Part shown: positions 57,534 through 64,000 of the stretch, piece by piece
Layout: every line of letters begins with the position of its first letter
Position numbering within the stretch: the stretch's first letter is position 1
Origin: Anaspis maculata
Taxonomy: Eukaryota; Arthropoda; Insecta; Coleoptera; Scraptiidae
Direction: 5' to 3'
DNA: 64,000 nucleotides
Assembly: GCA_949128115.1 (NCBI GenBank)
Contig: OX421967.1
Coordinates: 27,234,635-27,298,634, forward strand
Program-made: the position numbers and the translations under genes
Notes under the pieces: model-generated
Seen by the model: only the letters and a program-made list of their open reading frames with translations
What the model was told of the DNA's origin: nothing
Database searches by the model: none

Positions 57534-57926
57534 TACTAATTAACCACGTTTCACGTCTGGAGGACATTAAAAACCGCTTACTACTGATAAGATTTTTGAA
57601 TGCGCGGGCAACAATCCGTGCACTATCCGACATGTTTGTTCACATGCGAAGCGCATCAGCAGCGCCACCATCGGTAATGTTACTCGCCAGTACGGTTCCA
57701 AAAGCAGAAAAAATGATTGAATTCAAATAAATTGGATCAAATGTAGGCATAATGGGTTGCCTATCCATACAGAAGTGGAAAGAGATATTTTTTTATACCT
57801 GGTGATTGTTTTAGTAGTCCATTTATTCCCTTTTCATGCAGTTGATAGTTGCGCTTGAAATAATTCACTCATTTAGTGAGTGAATGTAAAAGAATGAGAT
57901 GAGGCGTGCTCCCCACACTGTTTACC

Positions 57927-58125
57927 GGGCGATTTCCATTTACCGACACAAGTCGACTTGTATCGACACAAATTCGTTCCATTTGATTTGTGTTGCTGTG
58001 TGTCGGGCGCTTTCCATTTAAAACATTTGTGTCGGTTTGTGTCAGTTTATGTCGATGACACCAAGGAACACAGATCAAATGGAACGCATTTGTGTCGATT
58101 TGTATCGACACAAGTCCAGACATGG
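57927..58125. mobile_element. GGGCGCTTTCCATTT family, copy 2 (head-to-head)
   Basis: Two partial copies of the 2110-2264 repeat are joined in opposite orientation: 57927-58010 inverted, and 58004-58125 direct, sharing AGATCAAATGGAACGCATTT. Confidence 0.65.
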
Positions 58126-58247
58126 AAAAATTAAAAGCGACCACCAGAGAGCGCGATAAGAAGAACCTAGAGCTCAAAGATTAAAGAAGGACAGGGAAGT
58201 TTACGTTTTTACGATTTATAGGGTGATTCTGTAAGGAAATGTTATAT

Positions 58248-58734
58248 GAGGTTTGTTCCATCAACAGTCCCTGACGGTCCGTGGACGTCAGCGGCATGCG
58301 CATTACGATTTTGACGTTCCATCAAAATCTCGGACGATCCCCTGACTGATGATCCGCTGTTCCACCATCGGCTCAAACTAGTTTCGGGACGGTCAGAAAT
58401 GTTTGCGGATTTTACGGAAACTTATCGTCCGGGCTTGCGCAGCGGAATATATTTATTTGGCATCGAGCCCTTCTCTGGTCATTGTTTACAAATAATGTAA
58501 GCTAGATTGGTGGTTTTATTATTCATTCATTTAATTTATGAAATACGGATTATTTCCAGCTGCAAACTGCCAAACTTTAGAAAATTAAGTAATAGCCAAC
58601 AGCCATGATTGACGGTTTGCTGTTCCATCTACGAGCAGCAGCCAGTCGGAAACTGGTCCGATGTAAGGCATGCGTATTGCTTACAGTTTGCAAACTGTCG
58701 GTGACTAGTTTCGGATTTCTGATGGAACAAACCT
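58248..58734. mobile_element. MITE with AGGTTTGTTCCATCA ends
   Basis: The inverted ends AGGTTTGTTCCATCA and TGATGGAACAAACCT are exact. The interior has repeated GGACGGTC / GTTCCACC words but no coding frame. Confidence 0.7.
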
Positions 58735-58789
58735 ATGGATAACATCGTTCGTTGTAGCTCTGTAATGTTGGCAACTATAATGGTGATGG

Positions 58790-58936
58790 CCTTACATTGA
58801 ACATAAAATGCTGCAGCTTTCTTTGCAGCAAAGTTCTGATTGGAACTGACGCCTGTTATTGCTGTCAGTGATCAACATTTGACCAATAAGAGCTCGGCAG
58901 CAAAAAAAGCTGCAGCATTTGATGCTCAATGTAAGG
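58790..58936. mobile_element. 147-bp MITE
   Basis: The ends CCTTACATTGA and TCAATGTAAGG are inverted, and the arms continue as AAAATGCTGCAGCTTT and AAAGCTGCAGCATTT. The loop is about 60 bp. Confidence 0.75.
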
Positions 58937-59160
58937 CTAGCATAAGTGCGACATGCTCTGTTGCCAACGAGGTTGTCAACAACTGAACATGAACATGAAG
59001 GGTTGAAACCCCGCAATAAGGCTCTCCATTCAAAGTTTAACAATACCTATTTAAAAATATGTCACTAGCCAAAAGAACATAATAAAAATTTACCTAAACT
59101 GAAAAGCAGACTAAGCAGAGTTCTCGTACAAAAACCAAGCTTGCATAAATTGCATTTATT

Positions 59161-59660
59161 GAGCTTGTTTACGCGATGCTTAGCAGAGATTTTAACAATG
59201 GTTAGTTAGGAGTGTTTACGCGCGCCGACCAAAATGACAGCCGACAGCCCCTTGACCTGGGCCGCTGTTCTTGAATCGTGCGAGAAAAGTCCCTGGGAGT
59301 AGAATACATTCCGCATTACACTGATGTAGCGAATGTTGCCTAAAATCGTGGTTTTTAGGAAACTTTCGCTACAGAAGTATACTGCTGCGGAATGGATTTT
59401 ACTCCCAGGGGCTTTTCTCACACGATTCAAGAATAGCGGCCCAGGGAAACATCTTTCAAAGAAGTGTCAAAACGAAATTTAACCATAACCACATTTTCTA
59501 GAGATCATAACAAAAGATGGTTAATCATTAATTATCAATTTTAATAAACTGGTGCTCACAGGTCATCCAACATCCAACCCATCTGCTATAAATCCAACCG
59601 ATTTTTGGTTTGCACATGCGTCGTAATGTGCATGGGCGTTGACGTGCGATTGCCACTTAA
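59161..59660. mobile_element. CTTGTTTACGCG element family, copy A with long hairpin
   Basis: It begins GAGCTTGTTTACGCGATGCT. Positions 59262-59450 form a hairpin (TCTTGAATCGTGCGAGAAAA against TTTTCTCACACGATTCAAGA). It ends near GACGTGCGATTGCCACTTAA. Copies B and C carry a shortened hairpin. Confidence 0.7.
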
Positions 59661-59672
59661 TAAGTAAACAAT

Positions 59673-59943
59673 GAGCTTGTTTACGCAAGGCTTAGCAGAG
59701 ATTTTAACAGTGGTTATTTAGGAGTGTTTACGCGCGCCGACCAAAATGACAGCCGACAGCCCCTTAACCTAGGCCGCTATTCTTGAATCGTGTGAGAAAA
59801 GTCCCTGGCAGTAAAATACATTCCGCAGTACACTTCTGTAGTGAAAGTTGCCTAAAAACCACGATTTTAGGCAACATTCGCTACATCAGTGTACTGCGGA
59901 TGGGCATGGGCGTTTACGTGCGATTGCCAACACTTGTTTGCTT
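59673..59943. mobile_element. CTTGTTTACGCG element family, copy B
   Basis: Nearly identical to 60717-60984 (GAGATTTTAACAGTGGTTA, CGATTGCCAACACTTGTTTG). The 3' part of the family is missing, replaced after 59943 by a duplicated CATCAGT sequence. Confidence 0.7.
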
Positions 59944-60200
59944 CCCTGCTGAAAATGCTCATCGATTCTCATTGGGATCCCTATGAGAATCCATCAGTTT
60001 CTATCAGCCCCATGAGCATCAATCAGGCGCACGCATAATAAATGGGAAGTCTAACAGTTTCTATGAGAATCTATCGTACATTTCCTGCTGAAAATCCTCA
60101 TGGATCCTCATTGGGATTCCTATGAGAATCCATCAGTCATTGGCAGAAATCAACAGCAAATGCTCATTCAATCCTGATGAATCCTGATACAAATCCATTT
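59944..60200. repeat. Direct duplication, about 57 bp, separated by about 135 bp
   Basis: CTCATTGGGATCCCTATGAG (59965) recurs as CTCATTGGGATTCCTATGAG (60098), both followed by AATCCATCAGT. The block is rich in ATGAGAATC and its complement. Confidence 0.7.
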
Positions 60201-60716
60201 TTTGAGTTATTGACATGTGAATCCTGTAAATGTACGCGGCTTTGGCAGATATAATCTCATCAACCCGCGCGCTCGCCTGATCTAGTCGTCATAAATCGTT
60301 AGAAATTCTTGCGCGACTAGCGCGACCGATCTAGTGCGTTATCTTTTCGTGACAGTGAAAATACAAAATGCTGACAGGACGCTGAAAAAAAGTTTGATTC
60401 CTTCCGCATCGAAGACGAAGGTAAATGTACGTTACGTTTGTTTGTTTACGTTTGTTGTGTTAATATAAGATGTGAAGACTTTTACTTTACCGACGCTCCA
60501 CCAACATGGAAGGAAAAGTATTGTAATCGTACGCAGAAAAGTTTTGAGATTTCGACGGATATATTCCATTTTGAGGTTCCCCAAGACGATTGGACTATTT
60601 CCATCAAGTAAAGTGCCTAACTATAGTAAAATACATAACTAATTAGGATCTTCAATTCCAGGTTCTAGGAGATCATTATTGGAACACTGAACTAAAACAA
60701 TAGTATCACCCTGTGA

Positions 60717-61118
60717 GCTTGTTTACGCGAGGCTTAGCAGAGATTTTAACAGTGGTTAGTTAGGAGTATTTACGCGCGCCGACCAAAATGACAGCCGACA
60801 GCCTCTTAACCTAGGCCGCTTTTCTTGAATCGTGTGAGAAAAGTCCCTGGCAGTAAAATACATTCCGCAGTACACTTCTGTAGTGAAAGTTGCCTAAAAA
60901 CCACGATTTTAGGCAACATTCGCTACATCAGTGTACTGCGGATGGGCATGGGCGTTTACGTGCGATTGCCAACACTTGTTTGCTTACTAAATGCAATTTA
61001 AAACCACGTTTAGCTAAGCTTAACAGCTGTTGCGAAACTTGCGTTTAGAGGTGTTTATGCGGACGATAACGTTGATGTTACGGACCTCAACACCAGTTTT
61101 AAACCTCGCGTAAACAAG
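60717..61118. mobile_element. CTTGTTTACGCG element, copy C, complete
   Basis: The inverted termini CTTGTTTACGCGAGG and CCTCGCGTAAACAAG are exact over 15 bp, and the element is 402 bp. It lies 170 bp upstream of the PI4KA start codon. Copies A and B are truncated relatives. Confidence 0.75.
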
Positions 61119-61287
61119 GAACAAGGTCATAACCATAATGAATGAACGAAACTTTACGCCCACGGATTGTTACGCCACTGGATGCGGCACACGATTACGT
61201 CAGCTGTCATCCTGACAGCGCAATCCCAACCTGTCAGTTGTCACGTCAGTCAATAAATATGTGAGGTTGGATTGGGGTCGAAACGAA
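61119..61287 (+). promoter_or_regulatory. Presumed PI4KA proximal promoter / 5' UTR
   Basis: The 169 bp between a MITE and the PI4KA ATG. No TATA box is evident. The transcription start may therefore lie here or inside the MITE. Confidence 0.35.
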
Positions 61288-62154
61288 ATGGCAAGGGGCG
61301 TCAAGTTGTTTTTCCACAATGCCGTGCAAGATCTGGCCCGGACTCTGGCCGCCACGAAAAATGCAACATGGGACGAGGTAAATTCACACTAATTCCTGCC
61401 GTGACAATTTCTCCCAAAGATCAGTCATTTCAGATCTACCTAGTCAGTCCCCAGAGTCCATAGATCAATTCTCCTTTACCTTGAACAACAAGATAATTAA
61501 GAGTGTGCATTTACGTGTTTCAAGGTTAAGGTGCTTTACTCGCTGTGTCCCGCGGAGACATCCAACGGCACAATATCCCTGAACAGCCGCCAGCAAGATG
61601 CAGTGATAGCGCTCGGCGTGTACCTGCTCGAGTCCGGCCTGCAGCACAGAGACAAGATCTTGCCGTACCTCCTGAAGCTCGTCAAAGTCTTGGCCAGGGC
61701 GACATGGACCGAGGAGCCCAGAGTCAACACGACCGATCGCATACCGGTGGCGGAAAAGTTCAGTTTCTGCTTGCACAGTCTGCTGAGCGACATCGCCGTC
61801 AGGTGCGAGGATTGCCGCGAAGAGATCATCGAGGCGCAGGTTCAGTGCATGGTGGTGTTGACGAATGGCATCCTGAAGATCAGAGAAAACTGCAGCAGCA
61901 GCAGCCTGAAGCTGTTTCTCTGCAAGACGACGATACCGGTTTTGATAGGGCTTTCGAGGGCCATGGGGCGCTTCTGCACCGCCGATCCGCCGCTGATTTG
62001 TCGCCTGTTTCCGCCACCTGAACCGCCTTTGACTCAAGCGGTGGCCAAGGATCAGCACGACTACAAGAGGAGCTTCAGCAATTTCAGATCGATTATTCCC
62101 AGGAGTCTTTCGGGGAATTTGGCGGCCACGGTTGATATTCTAGCCATAACTCAG
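61288..62154 (+). CDS. PI4KIIIalpha: Phosphatidylinositol 4-kinase III alpha, N-terminal exons (partial)
   Basis: The full enzyme makes phosphatidylinositol 4-phosphate at the plasma membrane. Here only the first two exons, 61288-61377 and 61525-62154, are visible (240 residues of an expected roughly 2000). The start MARGVKLFFHNAVQDLARTL matches the family N-terminus. Exon 2 has VKVLYSLCPAE, RQQDAVIALGVYLLESGLQH, ILPYLLKLVKVLARATWTEE, VAEKFSFCLHSLLSDIAVR, IPVLIGLSRAMGRFC and RRSFNDFRS-like KRSFSNFRSIIPRSLSGNL, all from the N-terminal helical solenoid. The kinase domain lies beyond the right edge. Exon 3 was not found before 64000. Both junctions are phase 0. Confidence 0.9.
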
Positions 62155-64000
62155 GTACCTAAAATACCTAGCTTTTAATGTTTGTGACGAAACGTAGCAG
62201 TAATCAGCGAGGCAATCAGTATAATTACCAGTATAATTAATAATTAGTTGCTGCAGTACATAGGTATTGTACATCCAGCAGCTTAGTGATTTGAGTGACC
62301 CGTACAAATTTTCCAATTTAGCATTGCAGGCTTGTCGCTTTCTTACCTGGTATGAAACCGGCTTGTGCTTAAGCTATGTTGCCTTTCAAAATGACATCAA
62401 AATACTTATTAAAATCTTTGTAAAATTGACTGTCATGCGTGGAAATGCGACTCGGATGCCACAGAGCACAGAGACATGTTACTGTCGTTCAGACACCAAA
62501 CCACACGACCTCCAACAAAATTTGATGCAGTTGAGTAGAATTTCGCATTTCTGTTGCGTTGCCCAAAAAATTCGGGCCAAAAGCAGTGGAACCCGCAAAT
62601 TGAAAATAATAGTCACAATACTTTTGGTCAAATATACGCAACTTAACGCAGCTATTTTTTTTTTAACTTAAATTTGGAATTTAGACTGATAATACCGATA
62701 CATGTACAGGGTGGTCCAGTTTTTGATACATTGATTTTAAGAGATGGTGGAAAATCGAAAATGAAGGAAACTTTTTCGAAAAAAAAAATTCAGAAGTGTT
62801 ATAATAATAACGGAGATATAGAGATATTCAAAGTTGCAAATAAAAAATCGTTTTTTTACCATAACTTTTGGACCGTTCAACCGATTTTACTCAAATTTGA
62901 ACTAAAGTTTACTTGAGCGAGTCTCTATCGAACGATAATAACGCGTTTTATCAAAATTATCCAGGGGCGTAGATATTAGGGGACACCCCTCTTTCCCCCC
63001 CCCCCCCCTCCTAATTTTTGACCTTGAAATAATTTTTCATTTGTTTATATTTTTGAGTTCCATGTTCAGTTTAGGAGAAAAAGTTACTTTTGCAAAATTC
63101 TGATTATAGGCTTCATTTTCGAGATAATTTGGGTATGAAATTTCGGAAAACATTTCGGATTCAAGTGCCTAAAAATTGAAATCCAAAAAAACTCATGATT
63201 TCTCAACTGAAACTTAAGTTCTCTAGCCGTCAGTTCCGCAAAAAAGATGATCAACAATCAAGGCTGATTGCAGATTAACTGAACTTTTTTGCTGAATGCT
63301 AGACGATTAACCACAAAAAATGCATGAAATCTGTACTAGACCAATTTTTTTTATTATTATTGACGGATAACCAGCATTTCCATTGATCAGTCAGCTACAA
63401 ATTGACAAACAAAAATAGCAAATCAACTAATCTCGTATTAGTCCGGATGTTGAGCGTCAACCACCTTGCATTTAATGATTAAGCAGTGCCATTTGGTACG
63501 AATGTTGTACATACCCATACCTTAATTTCAAGAGGTGTTGCCAAGATCTTGGTCCGTGCAGACGCCGTATACAGGGTGATCAAAAATGCGAAGATTCCAA
63601 CTTATGAACCAAAAAAATTGGAGTCGTGAAAATCACCATGTAGATTCACAATTCAATGCTCATCAAGTTAAAACAAGCCGCGTTTGAATAATTTCAGCCG
63701 TTTCTGAAATATTTTGAATTTAGTGGTCGGTTTCATGGAAATGGACATTTTCCAATAATTCAGTGATTTTCCAAGATATTTGGATAAATCTTTGTATTTC
63801 CACAAATAATGACCTCATGAATGAAATGTGATGTGTTGCCACCGTCTCCGCCTTATATTTTTGAAAATATGACAGTCGACCGCTTTTTTTCTTATGGTCG
63901 CCATTTTGAATTCGCCCATTGTGGAATAAGTGAGAAATCAATTTAAACTAGTAGTAATGGTCATGATTAATAATCTAAATGCAAAAATAACGGTTCTCAG
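62155..64000. other. PI4KA intron 2 (to the window edge)
   Basis: It contains a partial copy of the 42405 element (62707-63440), a run of C near 62995-63008, and another element start at 63573 (CAGGGTGATCAAAAATGCG) truncated by the window edge. The open frame 62267-62671 shows no resemblance to the kinase. Confidence 0.5.
62707..63440. mobile_element. Partial copy of the 42405-43430 hairpin element
   Basis: It starts CAGGGTGGTCCAG after TA. It shares the left arm (ACCGATTTTACTCAAATTTG, TCAGTTTAGGAGAAAAAGTT) and the core (CAGCATTTCCATTGATCAGT, CAAATCAACTAATCTCGTAT). It stops at the same point where the right arm would begin, so half of the hairpin is missing. Confidence 0.75.

Noticed and set aside
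61545..62021. Additional long frames on both strands over PI4KA exon 2
   Set aside because: They are GC-rich shadows of the recognised kinase coding exon.
62267..62671. 134-codon plus-strand frame after PI4KA exon 2, a possible exon 3
   Set aside because: No resemblance to the kinase and no convincing phase-compatible splice; treated as intron.

Overview
This is an insect nuclear window, most likely from a beetle (Coleoptera). The host genes are spliced, with GT-AG introns ranging from about 50 bp to 10 kb, and they are CYP4-type, HCN-like, glyoxalase, DHODH, PTRH2 and PI4KA genes. No prokaryotic operon structure is visible. Gene exons occupy only a small part of the window. The rest is an unusually dense set of inverted-repeat transposons, many ending in TA-CAGGGTG...CACCCTG-TA.

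Host genes, left to right: (1) a CYP4-like cytochrome P450 on the minus strand, eight exons between 1 and 5481, cut off by the left edge just after the haem-binding loop; (2) an HCN/CNG-like cyclic-nucleotide-gated channel paralogue on the minus strand (21169 to about 26589), with an intact cyclic-nucleotide-binding domain but no GYG pore signature and one exon I cannot close; (3) glyoxalase I, minus, four exons (30592-33908); (4) a short unrecognised plus-strand candidate gene (34228-34796); (5) mitochondrial dihydroorotate dehydrogenase, minus, six exons (34839-50941), its introns swollen by transposons; (6) peptidyl-tRNA hydrolase 2, plus, three exons (51536-53915), divergent from DHODH; (7) a THAP zinc-finger fragment (plus) overlapping a SWIM zinc-finger fragment (minus) at 56.9-57.5 kb; (8) the first two exons of phosphatidylinositol 4-kinase III alpha, plus, from 61288, continuing past the right edge. 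The genes are unrelated housekeeping or sensory genes, not a functional cluster.

Mobile elements: about 7.07-20.2 kb is a foldback-like composite. A roughly 255-bp tandem array is split by three insertions: a 4.7-kb palindrome that carries a complete Tc1/mariner-type transposon at its core, a 1.3-kb concentric palindrome, and a 4-kb jockey/CR1-type LINE with a 1010-codon ORF2. The interval 26.9-29.7 kb is a compound inverted repeat holding a minisatellite-filled element and a 5'-truncated RTE-type LINE. The DHODH introns hold four large palindromic complexes (39.1-40.7, 41.5-45.9, 47.6-49.8 kb and smaller ones). A PTRH2 intron holds another (52.2-53.4 kb). The flank of PI4KA (58.2-61.1 kb) is a nest of short MITEs.

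The most striking pattern is concentric nesting. At several independent loci, TA-flanked CAGGGTG elements sit one inside another at or near the symmetry centre of an older palindrome, up to three layers deep. An intact transposase with 696-bp inverted repeats of the same terminal class lies in the window and is a candidate source of the activity.
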